Below the pieces are notes generated by a model, which was not told the origin of the DNA, ran no database searches, and saw nothing but the letters and a program-made list of their open reading frames with translations. A DNA stretch of 64,000 nucleotides from Phycicoccus sp. Soil802. Lineage in GTDB: Bacteria > Actinomycetota > Actinomycetes > Actinomycetales > Dermatophilaceae. The translations under genes were made by a program, and so were the position numbers. Positions 40,939 to 50,153 of this stretch are shown one piece after another. Positions within the stretch are counted from its first letter, which is position 1. Each line of letters begins with the position of its first letter. The stretch lies in assembly GCF_001429605.1 (NCBI RefSeq), contig NZ_LMSS01000005.1, positions 124,001 through 188,000 on the forward strand, written 5' to 3'.

Positions 40939-41648
40939 TGCCCGCCACTCCCGCGGAGGTGCTCGCGGCGATGCTGCGGTCGGACCCGGGCCGTCCCCGG
41001 GTCACCTTCTACGAGGACACGCCCGGCGCCACCCGCGGTGAGCGCATCGAGCTGAGCGCCAAGGTGCTCGCCAACTGGGTGAGCAAGGCCGCGAACGCGC
41101 TCCAGGAGGAGTGGGACCTCGCGCCCGGCTCGCGCGTCCGGCTGGCGCTGCCCCCGCACTGGCGCTCGCTCTACTGGGCGCTGGCCGTCTGGTCCGTCGG
41201 CGCGACGGTCGTCCTCGACGACGCTGACGCGGACCTCGTCGTCACCGACGACCCCGCGAGGGCCACCCCGGCCCCGACGCCCTCCGTCCTCGTGACGCTG
41301 GCCGCCCTGACCCGCGGCGCCGCCGGGTCCGTGCCCGCGGGGGTGATGGACGAGGCCAAGGAGCTGGCGACGTATGCCGACCAGTTCAGCCCGTGGGACG
41401 AGCCGGCTCCCAGCGACCTCGCCGTGGTCGGCGCAGGTGCCGACGCGGCATACGAATCCGTTGTCCCCCAAGGCAACTGGGCTCCGGGTAGTCGCGTGCA
41501 CACTGCGGCCGAGTCCCTCTCGAGCGTGCTGGCGACGGCCCTCGGCGCCTGGTCGGTGGACGGCTCGCTCGTGCTGTCCCGCGGGCCGGAGCCCGAGGGT
41601 GGCCGCGCCGCTCGACTGGCCTCCGAAGGCGTGACCGTCGAGGCCTAG
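40938..41648 (+). CDS. TIGR03089-family protein, truncated AMP-binding-like
   Basis: ATG 40938 shares a base with the preceding stop and gives 236 residues. The sequence FYEDTPGATRGERIELSAKV, LANWVSKAANALQEEWDLAP and ALPPHWRSLYWALAVWSVGA matches the N-terminal part of acyl-adenylate-forming enzymes, as in the actinobacterial TIGR03089 family. The ATP-binding P-loop and the C-terminal half of true adenylating enzymes are missing, so catalysis is doubtful. The function is unknown. It is translationally coupled to the cytidylyltransferase. Confidence 0.77.
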   Translation: MPATPAEVLAAMLRSDPGRPRVTFYEDTPGATRGERIELSAKVLANWVSKAANALQEEWDLAPGSRVRLALPPHWRSLYWALAVWSVGATVVLDDADADLVVTDDPARATPAPTPSVLVTLAALTRGAAGSVPAGVMDEAKELATYADQFSPWDEPAPSDLAVVGAGADAAYESVVPQGNWAPGSRVHTAAESLSSVLATALGAWSVDGSLVLSRGPEPEGGRAARLASEGVTVEA

Positions 41649-41663
41649 CCCCTCTGCCCTGCG

Positions 41664-43298
41664 CTAGCGGCGGCGCAGCTCGGCCTCGAGGGCCTGCCAC
41701 GTGAGGGTCGCGACCACACCGGTCCGGGCCAGCTTGGCGCGGCCCTGGAGCGCCTTGACGGCCGTGGCGGTCGCCGGGCCGAAGCTGCCATCGGCCTTGA
41801 CGCCCAGCGCCTTCTGCAGCGCCGTGACGGCCGTGCCGTGCGAGCCCGCCTTGAGGACGGTGCCGTAGTAGGCACGCAGCGGGTAGTCGCGGTTCTCGAG
41901 GGCCTGCCAGACCTTGCCGTCCACGACACCGGTCTGGGCCAGCTGGTGGGACTTCTGGAACGCCTTGACCGCGGCGGTCGTGCGCGCCCCGAACGCCCCA
42001 TCGACGGCCAGGCCGCCGAGGGCCCGCTGGAGGGTCTTGACGGCGGTGCCGCGCGAACCAGCCTTGAGGACCGTGGACTTCAGGGCGGTGTAGGGAGTGG
42101 CGACGCGCGTGGTGCTGCGCGAGGCCGAGTCGGTGCTGCCGGTGCCACCCATCAGCGCGGCCCACGTGCTCGGGCCGACGATGCCGGTCGCCGGCAGGTT
42201 GCGGCGGGCCTGGAAGGCCTTGACGGCGGCCTCGGTCTTGGGACCGAACGCGCCGTCCGCGGTGATGCCGAGCGCCTTCTGGAGGGCGACGACCGCGGCC
42301 CCGGAGGAGCCCTTCTTCAGGGTCAGCTTGGCGTAGGCCGCGAGCGGGCTGGCGGGGGACTTCACCGGCGGCTTCGTCGGGGTGGTGACCGGGGGCTTGG
42401 TCGGGGTGACCGGGGGCTTGGTCGGGGTCGACGGCGTCGTCGCCGTGCCGCGCGGGGGGATCAGCTTGAGGGCCACCATCTTGGCCCAGGTCGCCGGGTC
42501 GAGCTGGCCGGTCACCTTGACGCCGTGGGCGGCCTGCCAGGTCTTCAGGGCGGCCGCCGTCTTCGCGCCGAAGATGCCGTCGGGCGTCACACCGATGACC
42601 TTCTGCGCGAGCACCACGTCGGGACCCGTCGCGCCCTGGATGAGCAGCGAGTAGACGGCCGACGGGGTCTGCGGCGGCGTCGTGGGCTTGGGGGCCGAGG
42701 CCGGGCCGGGGCTGACCGTCGTCAGGGCCTTGCCGGTCCACCAGGAGGTGCGGGCGTAGGCGCCGTCCCACGAGAACGAGAAGTGGATGTGGTCGGTGTG
42801 CGGCACCGGCCCGGTGTAGGGGGCCCAGCCACGCGCCGGGTCGTAGGCGCGCCACATCTTGTGGTTCCAGATGATGTACATGATCCCGAACCGGCGGGCC
42901 ATGGCACCGGGCCGACCCTGCGCGTCGGGCGCCGACAGCCACTGGGTCACCGAGTCGGCGATGGCCTTCTCGTTGGGCTTGTTGGCGCTGAGCATCCAGT
43001 CCCAGGCGCGACCCTCGGAGTGCTCGGTGAGGCCGCTGTTGCAGTTCCGGACGATGCCCCACTCGGAGGTGCCGACCTTGTAGTGGCTGGACATCAGCTT
43101 GGCGAAGGCCACGACGCCCGGCTTGGCCTGCGGGTCGCAGAGCCGTTGCGCCTGGTAGGGCGGGGCCACGTCGAGGGCGGACGGCAGCGTCTTGGTCGGG
43201 GGCTTGGGCAGGGTGGCCGCGTCCGCGGTCGCCATCCCGACGGGGACGGTGAGCACAGGGATGGCCAGGACGCCGAAGGCACGCACGACACGCGACAC
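41664..43298 (-). CDS. Secreted M15-like peptidase with four peptidoglycan-binding repeats
   Basis: GTG 43298 gives 544 residues, with GGAG six bases upstream; GTG 43310 lacks a ribosome site. A signal peptide (SRVVRAFGVLAIPVLTVPVG) ends near MATADAA. The next 170 residues carry SGLTEHSEGRAWDWML and VPHTDHIHFSFSWDG, the two His/Asp clusters that bind zinc in M15/LAS-type peptidases. Four PG_binding_1 repeats follow (for example DGIFGAKTAAALKTWQ, DGAFGPKTEAAVKAFQ, DGAFGARTTAAVKAFQ, DGSFGPATATAVKALQ), with a Pro/Thr/Lys linker after the first. It should trim peptide stems of the wall outside the cell. Confidence 0.85.
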   Translation of the reverse strand: MSRVVRAFGVLAIPVLTVPVGMATADAATLPKPPTKTLPSALDVAPPYQAQRLCDPQAKPGVVAFAKLMSSHYKVGTSEWGIVRNCNSGLTEHSEGRAWDWMLSANKPNEKAIADSVTQWLSAPDAQGRPGAMARRFGIMYIIWNHKMWRAYDPARGWAPYTGPVPHTDHIHFSFSWDGAYARTSWWTGKALTTVSPGPASAPKPTTPPQTPSAVYSLLIQGATGPDVVLAQKVIGVTPDGIFGAKTAAALKTWQAAHGVKVTGQLDPATWAKMVALKLIPPRGTATTPSTPTKPPVTPTKPPVTTPTKPPVKSPASPLAAYAKLTLKKGSSGAAVVALQKALGITADGAFGPKTEAAVKAFQARRNLPATGIVGPSTWAALMGGTGSTDSASRSTTRVATPYTALKSTVLKAGSRGTAVKTLQRALGGLAVDGAFGARTTAAVKAFQKSHQLAQTGVVDGKVWQALENRDYPLRAYYGTVLKAGSHGTAVTALQKALGVKADGSFGPATATAVKALQGRAKLARTGVVATLTWQALEAELRRR

Positions 43299-43320
43299 GA
43301 GAAACTCCACGGGGGGATGG

Positions 43321-43339
43321 CGGCTCGGAGCCCGAGCCG
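43321..43339. promoter_or_regulatory. Hairpin upstream of the M15-like gene
   Basis: CGGCTCGG and CCGAGCCG enclose AGC. On the minus strand it ends about 22 bases before GTG 43298, so it may shape the leader near the ribosome site. Confidence 0.45.
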
Positions 43340-43514
43340 CAGTACGAGTTGGACACCTGCCCCACAGGTGACCAGACGTCACTTGCGGAGCAGGCAGGAC
43401 ATTTGTCCCACCAGTACTCACCCGTCACAAGCGGTTCGAGCGAACTACAACCACGGAATTCGCTCCCGCCTCCCCCGAACGGCCAGCCGCGCTGGGCGGC
43501 GCCCGGCCGGCATA

Positions 43515-43611
43515 CCTCAGCTTTATCGGGTCCAGGGGGAACGTTGAGCTTCACCCCGGAACGCTTCCCGTGCGAAGGTCAACCTTCTTGCTTGACCCGA
43601 TAAAGCTGAGG
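43515..43611. repeat. 97-base nested inverted-repeat element
   Basis: Outer arms CCTCAGCTTTATCGGGTC (43515-43532) and its exact complement (43594-43611) enclose ten unpaired bases on each side, an inner stem GTTGAGCTTC (43543-43552) with GAAGGTCAAC (43574-43583, nine of ten pairs), and a small GGAA/TTCC apex. The symmetry suggests a folded RNA, a miniature mobile element or a protein-recognised DNA structure. It lies between divergent genes and so is not a terminator. No other copy is in the window. Confidence 0.75.
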
Positions 43612-43727
43612 CGAGGACGGTCGGAGACCGGGCTCGTCACGCGGTGCACCGTCGGCATGTGGGGCGGGCACGCGGCATACCGAGGACTGTGGGGAGGGAC
43701 CACGCAAGGGGGCCCGAGGGGTCCGGC

Positions 43728-43733
43728 TAGAGT
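43728..43733 (+). promoter_or_regulatory. Leaderless-type -10 (TAGAGT) of the CoA-transferase operon
   Basis: TAGAGT ends seven bases before ATG 43741, with no ribosome site between. Confidence 0.5.
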
Positions 43734-43740
43734 CCACGCC

Positions 43741-44541
43741 ATGGACAAAGTCGTCTCCACCGCGGCCGAAGCCATCGACGGGATCGTCGACGGCTCCTCC
43801 CTCTCGGTGGGCGGGTTCGGGCTCTGCGGCATCCCGAGCGTGCTCATCGCGGCGATCCACGATGCGGGGGTGACCGGCCTCGAGGCGATCAGCAACAACT
43901 GTGGCGTCGACGACTGGGGCCTGGGCATCCTGCTCAAGGACAAGCGGATCGCCCGGATGGTCTCCTCCTATGTCGGGGAGAACAAGGAGTTCGAGCGGCA
44001 GTACCTTTCGGGCGAGCTCGAGGTGGAGCTGACGCCGCAGGGCACGCTGGCCGAGCGGCTGCGCGCCGGCGGCAGCGGGATCCCCGCGTTCTACACGGTG
44101 ACCGGCGCCGGCACCCAGGTCGCCGAGGGCGGGCTGCCCTGGCTGTATGCCGCGAACGGCACCGTCGCGAAGGCCTCACCTCCCAAGGAGGTCAAGGTCT
44201 TCCAGGTCGACGGGCACGACAAGGAGTTCGTCCTCGAGCGCGCGATCGTCGCCGACTTCGGGCTCGTCCGCGCGTGGAAGGGCGACCGGCACGGCAACCT
44301 GGTCTTCAACCAGTCCGCCCGGAACTTCAACCCGCTGGCCGCGATGGCCGGCCGCACCACGATCGCGGAGGTCGAGCAGCTCGTCGAGCCCGGCGAGCTC
44401 GACCCCGACCAGGTGCACCTGCCCGGGATCTACGTGCACCGGGTGCTGCCGCTGACCGCCGAACAGGCCAAGGAGAAGCGGATCGAGCGCCGCACCGTCC
44501 GCCCCCGCCCCGACACCACCAGCACGACGCAGGAGGCCTGA
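43741..44541 (+). CDS. scoA: 3-oxoacid (succinyl-CoA:acetoacetate) CoA-transferase subunit A
   Basis: ATG 43741 gives 266 residues. The CoA-transferase family I alpha signature appears as [20 protein letters not shown], followed by [29 protein letters not shown] and FYTVTGAGT. Subunit A pairs with subunit B downstream (one base apart) to move CoA between succinate and a 3-oxoacid such as acetoacetate, serving ketone-body or branched-chain catabolism. The C-terminal tail ([17 protein letters not shown]) is disordered. The promoter appears leaderless. Confidence 0.92.
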   Translation: MDKVVSTAAEAIDGIVDGSSLSVGGFGLCGIPSVLIAAIHDAGVTGLEAISNNCGVDDWGLGILLKDKRIARMVSSYVGENKEFERQYLSGELEVELTPQGTLAERLRAGGSGIPAFYTVTGAGTQVAEGGLPWLYAANGTVAKASPPKEVKVFQVDGHDKEFVLERAIVADFGLVRAWKGDRHGNLVFNQSARNFNPLAAMAGRTTIAEVEQLVEPGELDPDQVHLPGIYVHRVLPLTAEQAKEKRIERRTVRPRPDTTSTTQEA

Positions 44542-44542
44542 G

Positions 44543-45184
44543 ATGGCACTGACCCGTGAGCAGATGGCCGCCCGCGCGGCCGCGGAGCTGTCCGACGGCT
44601 CGTACGTCAACCTCGGCATCGGGCTGCCGACGCTAGTGCCCAACTACGTCCCGGACCACGTCGAGATCGTCCTCCAGTCCGAGAACGGCATCCTCGGCGT
44701 CGGTGCGTATCCCGTTGACGGGGAAGAGGACCCGGACCTCATCAACGCCGGCAAGGAGACCGTCACGCTGCGTCGTGGCTCGTCGTTCTTCGACTCGGCC
44801 ACGTCCTTCGGGATGATCCGCGGCGGCAAGGTCGACGCCGCGATCCTCGGCGCGATGCAGGTCTCGGCCCAGGGCGACATCGCCAACTGGATGATCCCCG
44901 GCAAGATGGTCAAGGGCATGGGCGGGGCGATGGACCTGGTCCACGGCGCCAAGAAGGTCATCGTCCTGATGGAGCACAACGCCAAGGACGGCTCCTACAA
45001 GATCGTCGACGAGTGCTCGCTGCCCTATACCGGCCGCGGGGTCGTGCAGCGGATCATCACCGACCTGTGCGTCTTCGACGTCACCGAGTCGGGCCTGGTG
45101 CTGCGCGAGCTCGCCGACGGCGTGACCGAGGACGAGGTCCGCGAGAAGACCGAGCCGGCCTTCACCGTCGACCTCGCCGGGTAG
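44543..45184 (+). CDS. scoB: 3-oxoacid CoA-transferase subunit B
   Basis: The 213-residue protein carries the beta-subunit signatures [16 protein letters not shown] and [11 protein letters not shown], where the Glu of SENG is the catalytic residue that forms the glutamyl-CoA thioester. [20 protein letters not shown] and [20 protein letters not shown] follow as usual. It begins one base after the subunit A stop and the two are surely co-translated. The stop is nine bases from that of the convergent SpoIID-domain gene. Confidence 0.94.
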   Translation: MALTREQMAARAAAELSDGSYVNLGIGLPTLVPNYVPDHVEIVLQSENGILGVGAYPVDGEEDPDLINAGKETVTLRRGSSFFDSATSFGMIRGGKVDAAILGAMQVSAQGDIANWMIPGKMVKGMGGAMDLVHGAKKVIVLMEHNAKDGSYKIVDECSLPYTGRGVVQRIITDLCVFDVTESGLVLRELADGVTEDEVREKTEPAFTVDLAG

Positions 45185-45193
45185 GGCGGTCCG

Positions 45194-47239
45194 TCAGCGC
45201 AGGATGTTCGAGAAGATCTGCCAGCCGTTGCCCACGACCACGCGGGGCTTCCAGCCACCGGTGCCGTTGCCCGGGTAGAGGTAGAGCAGACCCGACGACG
45301 TGCGGGCGAGGACGTCGGACTTGCCGTCGCCGTTGAAGTCCCCGCCGCTGGTGAGCGCGGTGAAGGTGTCCCAGCCGCTGCCGACCTTCACCCTCGGCTT
45401 CCAGCCACCCGTGCCGTCGCCGGCATAGAGGTAGAAGGTGCCGTCGGCCGTGCGGGCCAGCACGTCGGGGTGGCCGTCACCGGTGAAGTCGCCGGGGCTG
45501 AGGATCGAGGTGAAGATGTTCCAGCCCCCACCGATCGTGCTGTGGCCCTTGAAGCCGCCGGTCCCGTTGCCGGAGTAGAGCCAGAGCGCGCCGTCGCTCG
45601 CGCGACGGGCGATCAGGTCGGTCAGGCCGTCGCCGTCGAAGTCACCGACGGGCAGGACCAGGTTGTGGATGGTCCAGCCGGCGCCGATCTTCTTGGCGGC
45701 TGCGAAGGTCCCGTTGCCGGTGCCGCTGCGCAGGAACAGGTTGCCAGCGGTGTCCTGCACGATGACGTCGCTGATGGTGTCGGCGTCCCACGTGCCGGCC
45801 GTCAGCGCCTTGGCGTATGAGTTCCAGCCACTGGGCTCGGCGACCGTGGTCGGGTTCCACCCGCCCTTGCCGTTGCCGGAGTAGACGCGCAGGGCGCCAC
45901 TACCGGCCTCGACCGCGAGGACGTCCATCTTCGCGTCCCCCGTGACGTCGCGCGGGAAGGAGGAGGCCGACTCGAGCCGGGGGGCGAACCAGTCACTCCA
46001 GGTGTTGCCGAAGACGCTGCGCAGCGACGAGACGCTCGGGCTGACCGATCCCTTGGACCCGGTGATGGTGGCGGCGAGGACCCGGCCACCCTGGTCGCCG
46101 AGCCCGTTGCGCTGGGTGATCGCCAGCGACTTGAACGACCCGATGCTCGGGTAGCTGGCCTCGATGGTCGAGGTCGAGAGCGTGTGCGTCCACGTGTGGT
46201 ACGGGTTCGAGGGCGTGGCGTCGTAGTCGTCGCGCTTGGCCACGAGGTAGGGCTTGCCGCCGTCGGAGGACCAGCCCCCGTCGGACGCGCTGAACTGGGT
46301 GAAGGCGGCCTTGCCGCTGTAGAGCACGGCCATCTTCGCCGTGACGCTGATGGCGTCGTTGGTCGACGCGAACTCGTTCGAGGTGCTGCCGGTCTTGGTC
46401 GGCTTGAAGACCTGGCTGCGGGTGTCGTCGTAGACGTCGTACCAGGTCGAGACCGGCGCATTGGTGCGGTGCCACTCGGCGAACGAGCGGGCCGCCACAG
46501 CCTGGGCGCGCAGGGTGGCGGCCGGCCAGGAGGCGAAGACCTCGCTCGGGACCACGGTGCGCAGGTAGCTGTCCATCGGCAGCGCCACGACGGGCACGAG
46601 GGACTCGGCGCCGGGGCTGCCGCTGAGGATCCCGCGGACCTGCCCGCGGTACTGCACCTGGGTGGTCCCGCGGTAGGTCGTGACGATCCCGGAGGTGCTG
46701 TTGAGGAAGGCGCCGGTCAACGGCACGCTGGCGGTGGCGTAGGTCGTCCACGTCGGGGACGGGACATCGGGGAGGTACTGGAGGCGGAACTTCGTGGGCG
46801 TGCCCGACACCTTGGGCGCGGGGATGAGCCGCCACCGGGTGATGGCCTTGCCGTCCTTCTCGGTCGGCAGGACCGAGGAGTCGGTGAGGTTCCAGGTGAC
46901 CCGCAGCCCGGTGGCCGGCACGGCCTGAACGGTGCTGCCGAGGTCGGCCACCCGCACCCGGATCGTGGGGTTGCCCATCGAGCCAGGGGTGGTGCCGGGG
47001 TAGTAGAAGCCGACGATCTGCTGCCACGTGAGGCCCGCCTCGGCCGCCCCGAGGGCGCCGTACTGCGACATGCCGTGGCCGTGCCCGTTGCCGTGGCCGG
47101 TGATGGTGAGGGTGCCGTCCGCGGGACGGGGGTAGACCTCGGCTGCGCCCGCCGGACCGGCTGACACGACGAGGCCGACTGCCACGGCGACCCCGGCGGC
47201 GGTCAGTGACCGCAGCCGGCCCGACCTAGCCCAGGACAT
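45194..47239 (-). CDS. Secreted SpoIID/LytB-domain protein with FG-GAP repeats
   Basis: ATG 47239 lies inside the end of the upstream amidase gene (14-base overlap) and gives 681 residues. A signal peptide ends near residue 32 (AGPAGAAE). HGNGHGHGMSQYGA (49-62) and LRAQAVAARSFAEWH (about 265) mark the SpoIID/LytB domain, whose Bacillus member is a glycan-strand lytic enzyme. The C-terminal half has repeats of the type DFDGDGLTDLIARRASDG and LYSGNGTGGF, an FG-GAP/VCBS beta-propeller that may bind calcium. Coupling to an amidase with the same repeats suggests a joint role in wall remodelling. Confidence 0.85.
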   Translation of the reverse strand: MSWARSGRLRSLTAAGVAVAVGLVVSAGPAGAAEVYPRPADGTLTITGHGNGHGHGMSQYGALGAAEAGLTWQQIVGFYYPGTTPGSMGNPTIRVRVADLGSTVQAVPATGLRVTWNLTDSSVLPTEKDGKAITRWRLIPAPKVSGTPTKFRLQYLPDVPSPTWTTYATASVPLTGAFLNSTSGIVTTYRGTTQVQYRGQVRGILSGSPGAESLVPVVALPMDSYLRTVVPSEVFASWPAATLRAQAVAARSFAEWHRTNAPVSTWYDVYDDTRSQVFKPTKTGSTSNEFASTNDAISVTAKMAVLYSGKAAFTQFSASDGGWSSDGGKPYLVAKRDDYDATPSNPYHTWTHTLSTSTIEASYPSIGSFKSLAITQRNGLGDQGGRVLAATITGSKGSVSPSVSSLRSVFGNTWSDWFAPRLESASSFPRDVTGDAKMDVLAVEAGSGALRVYSGNGKGGWNPTTVAEPSGWNSYAKALTAGTWDADTISDVIVQDTAGNLFLRSGTGNGTFAAAKKIGAGWTIHNLVLPVGDFDGDGLTDLIARRASDGALWLYSGNGTGGFKGHSTIGGGWNIFTSILSPGDFTGDGHPDVLARTADGTFYLYAGDGTGGWKPRVKVGSGWDTFTALTSGGDFNGDGKSDVLARTSSGLLYLYPGNGTGGWKPRVVVGNGWQIFSNILR

Positions 47240-49952
47240 TCGCCGCACCTGCAGGAGCGGTGACGGGCTGCCGAACGGAGCTGAACCCCTTCGTCCCGTC
47301 GCCCGCGTAGAGCCAGAGCTTTCCACCGTTGTCCTCTGCCAGTAGGTCATTCTTGCGGTCTCCGTTCAAGTCTCCCACCCCCATGATCCGACGCAGGTCG
47401 GTTTGCCCCGAAATGGCCACCACATAGTCGTTCAGCGTGCCCGGCCCGCTGCCGCGGTAGAGCAGGACCGCCCCGTCGCTCTTGCGCAGCCCCACGACGT
47501 CTGCGTTGAAGTCGCCGTTGACCGCGCCGGCGGCGGTGACACTGCTCATCACCTGCCAGCCGAGCCCCAGCTGGATCCACCACGCGAAGGTCCCGCTCCG
47601 CGTCATCGTGTACATCCGCAGCTCGCCACCAGTGGTCCGGGCGATCAGGTCCGGCACCCCGTCGTTGCTCAGGTCGCCCGCGGCTTCGATCAGGTCGAAG
47701 ACCTGCCAGCCCTTGCCGATCGGGGTGCTGGAGGCGGCGAAGCCACCGGCGCTCTGACCGCGCAGCAGGTAGAGGTTGCCGTTGCCGGCACCCCTGGCTA
47801 CGGCGTCCGTGCGACCGTCGCCGTCGAGGTCGCCGACCACGCGCACCAGGTCCATCCCGCTCACCTGGACCCCGGCGGGCACCGGCGCGGAGCCGAAGTC
47901 GCGTTGACCCGTGCCGCGGTAGAGGCGCAGCGTCGAGTCACCCGGCACGCGGGCGATCACGTCGGCGTGGCCGTCGCCGTCCCAGTCGGCCCCACTCGTG
48001 ACGTGGTCGAGCGAGGACCAGCCCTTGCCCCAGAAGTTGTAGCGGGTCAGCTTGCCCGCGGCATCCGCGTAGTAGGTGCGCATCACGCCGTCCCGCTGGC
48101 GGACGACGAGGTCACCGGCGTGGCCGTCACCGTCGAGGTCGGGACCCGCCGTGATGCTGTCGAGCGAGCCCCAGCCGCTCCCCCAGGTCCGGGCGGCGCC
48201 CAGGCCTCCCGACGCCGTGCCGGGGTAGAGCACCAGCTGGTTGTCGGAGCTGCGGATGCCCAGCAGGTCGGGGTGACCGTCGCCGGTCAGGTCACCGGCA
48301 CTCGTGAGCGTCCGGACGCCACCGAACCCGGTCCCGATGGCCACACCGGAGGTCACCCACCCACGGCCGTCGCCGGCATACAGGAGCAGTGCTCCGTCGT
48401 TGCGCACTGCGAGCAGGTCGGCACGGCCGTCGCCGGTGCGGTCGCCCGCGGCGACCAGCCGGCTCATGACGTTCCAGCCGCCACCCTTCACGGCCATCGT
48501 GCCGAACCCGCCCCGACCGTTCCCCGCGTAGACGCGCACGGCGTTGCGGGCGGGGTCGCGGGCGACGATGTCGGCCCGGCCGTCACCGGTGAGGTCGGGG
48601 CTGAGGACGATGTCGTCGAGGGCGTTCCACCCCTTGCCGATGGTCTGCGCCGAGCTCACCGGCTGCGGTGCGGCGCTGGTGAGCCGCTGCACGGACCCGC
48701 TCATCGTCGGCGGGCTCAGCGTGCCCGGGTACGTGAGCAGGTCGGGCGTGCCCCCGCTGTCGAGCGACCGCGAGATGCCCGACCGCTGCAACGTGCCGAT
48801 CATCGACGCCACCGCGCTGCGGATCGTGGGCAGGCGGTTGTACATCTGCTGGCCGGGGCAGCTGGTCGAGCCGCCGTCGCGGTGCCCGGAGATCCGGTTG
48901 AACGTCTTGTCGCGGGCGAACACGGTGCCCGTGGCGGGGTTGCCGTGCAGGGTGAACTTCCAGGCGATGGTGCGCTCGATCGCCGTGAGCATCGCCGCTG
49001 GTGGGGTCGCGGAGGTGAAGTCGCCCATCGCGGCGACGCCGAAGGACCACGAGTTGTAGTTGGCCGTGTGCGCGCCGATGACGGCCTTGTCGACCCCGCC
49101 GTAGCGCCCCTCCCAGATCCGGCCGAACCGGTCGACGAGGAAGTTGTAGCCGATGTCGTTCCAGCCCTGACCGTTCACGTGGTAGTCGTAGATGCCGCGG
49201 ATGATGGCCGGCACCTGGGCGCTCGAGTAGGTGTTGGTGCCGGCGGTGTGGTGCACGAACGCGATGTGCGCCTGGCCGTAGCCGACGCTCCCCTGCCGCA
49301 TCGACTCGTCGGCGCCCCACTCCTTGCGGGTGTGGATGGTCGGCCGAGCTGCAGCAGCCGTCGCCGCCCCGGGGGCGGCTGCGCCCGGTGCGCCGTCCGC
49401 GTCCGACGTGCCGGGGTCGACGACCGACACCTGCACGGTGGGCGCCACGGCCTTGCGGCTCAGCACCCGCACCTGGGTCTGGTCGCCGTCCACGACGTAG
49501 GCGCTGGTGCCCTCGCGCACGACGCGACGGCCCTCGGCGCCGCCCGGCCCGTCGACGTCCGGGGCGTGGTCGTCGTCGCGGTCCATGGTCTGCCACGCGT
49601 CCCAGGCGCCGTCCTTGTGGATGCGCACCTGGACGACGTCGTCCGCCCCCAGCTGACCCTTGACCCAGGTCGCGCCGACCACCGCGAGGTCGCGGTGTAC
49701 CGGCTGGGCCGCGGTGACCGCCCCCGAACGGGTCGACGACGGTCGCGCCCCGCCGAGCTGGTCGACGGCCCGGGGAGTGGCGGTCACCTGCACCCGGCTC
49801 GACTTCACCGGGTGGGTCTGCGCGGCGGCGGCGCTGCCGGGGAGCGGCCCGACGGTGACGACCGAGGTCGCGACCAGGGCCAGGCTCAGGCCGAGCGTCG
49901 GGGCGGCGGTCCGGTGCAGCACGGTGGACCAGGTCAGGGATGGCACAGGCAT
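47226..49952 (-). CDS. Secreted N-acetylmuramoyl-L-alanine amidase with FG-GAP repeats
   Basis: The 908-residue protein has a signal peptide (residues about 15-43, ending AAAA), a beta-rich region (50-180), an Ala/Gly/Pro linker, then an Amidase_2/PGRP domain at 205-385: FVHHTAG (zinc His234-235), YHVNGQGWNDIGYNFLVDRF, and ISGHRDGGSTSCPGQ (His357). Residues 420-908 are eight or nine FG-GAP-like units such as LTGDGRADIVARDPARNAV. It should cleave the amide bond between muramic acid and the stem peptide outside the cell. The downstream SpoIID gene overlaps its end. Such large FG-GAP fusions are typical of Actinobacteria. Confidence 0.88.
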   Translation of the reverse strand: MPVPSLTWSTVLHRTAAPTLGLSLALVATSVVTVGPLPGSAAAAQTHPVKSSRVQVTATPRAVDQLGGARPSSTRSGAVTAAQPVHRDLAVVGATWVKGQLGADDVVQVRIHKDGAWDAWQTMDRDDDHAPDVDGPGGAEGRRVVREGTSAYVVDGDQTQVRVLSRKAVAPTVQVSVVDPGTSDADGAPGAAAPGAATAAAARPTIHTRKEWGADESMRQGSVGYGQAHIAFVHHTAGTNTYSSAQVPAIIRGIYDYHVNGQGWNDIGYNFLVDRFGRIWEGRYGGVDKAVIGAHTANYNSWSFGVAAMGDFTSATPPAAMLTAIERTIAWKFTLHGNPATGTVFARDKTFNRISGHRDGGSTSCPGQQMYNRLPTIRSAVASMIGTLQRSGISRSLDSGGTPDLLTYPGTLSPPTMSGSVQRLTSAAPQPVSSAQTIGKGWNALDDIVLSPDLTGDGRADIVARDPARNAVRVYAGNGRGGFGTMAVKGGGWNVMSRLVAAGDRTGDGRADLLAVRNDGALLLYAGDGRGWVTSGVAIGTGFGGVRTLTSAGDLTGDGHPDLLGIRSSDNQLVLYPGTASGGLGAARTWGSGWGSLDSITAGPDLDGDGHAGDLVVRQRDGVMRTYYADAAGKLTRYNFWGKGWSSLDHVTSGADWDGDGHADVIARVPGDSTLRLYRGTGQRDFGSAPVPAGVQVSGMDLVRVVGDLDGDGRTDAVARGAGNGNLYLLRGQSAGGFAASSTPIGKGWQVFDLIEAAGDLSNDGVPDLIARTTGGELRMYTMTRSGTFAWWIQLGLGWQVMSSVTAAGAVNGDFNADVVGLRKSDGAVLLYRGSGPGTLNDYVVAISGQTDLRRIMGVGDLNGDRKNDLLAEDNGGKLWLYAGDGTKGFSSVRQPVTAPAGAANVLG

Positions 49953-50141
49953 GGCAGATCTCGCAGGAGTCGGGTGCGGGGGAAAGGAGCGTCAAGGGCG
50001 AGTTACCCGACACCATGCCCCACAACCGGTGCACAAGCAGCACGAGTTCCCAACTTTCACAGCAGACACAGGCATTTGTTACCGATCCGCGACTGCAGCC
50101 GCCGCCCGGACCACGAGTCGGGGCTCGGCCGGACCGTCGCC

Positions 50142-50147
50142 TAGGCT
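50142..50147 (+). promoter_or_regulatory. Leaderless-type -10 (TAGGCT) of pseI
   Basis: TAGGCT ends six bases before ATG 50154. The 200-base region between the amidase and pseI must also hold the amidase promoter on the other strand, which I could not place. Confidence 0.5.
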
Positions 50148-50153
50148 GGTCCC

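Larger units (their letters stand above)
43299..43740. other. 442-bp divergent intergenic region
   Basis: No convincing gene is seen here. The region holds a 19-base hairpin (43321-43339) in the leader of the M15-like gene, a 97-base nested inverted repeat (43515-43611), two GTATGCCG octamers (43508 and 43673) and the -10 of the CoA-transferase operon at 43728. I searched for a cyclic di-AMP riboswitch, common ahead of actinobacterial wall hydrolases, and could not match its conserved segments. Confidence 0.6.

Noticed and set aside
43299-43514. Possible cyclic di-AMP (ydaO) riboswitch ahead of the M15-like wall hydrolase
   Set aside because: Such riboswitches often precede actinobacterial wall hydrolases, but I could not find the conserved paired segments or the typical 3' motif on the minus strand.
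49953-50141. Possible riboswitch or MtrA box upstream of the amidase
   Set aside because: The minus strand has GGTAACAAATG and TGTGAAAG strings, but no clear direct repeat or folded consensus; too weak to claim.
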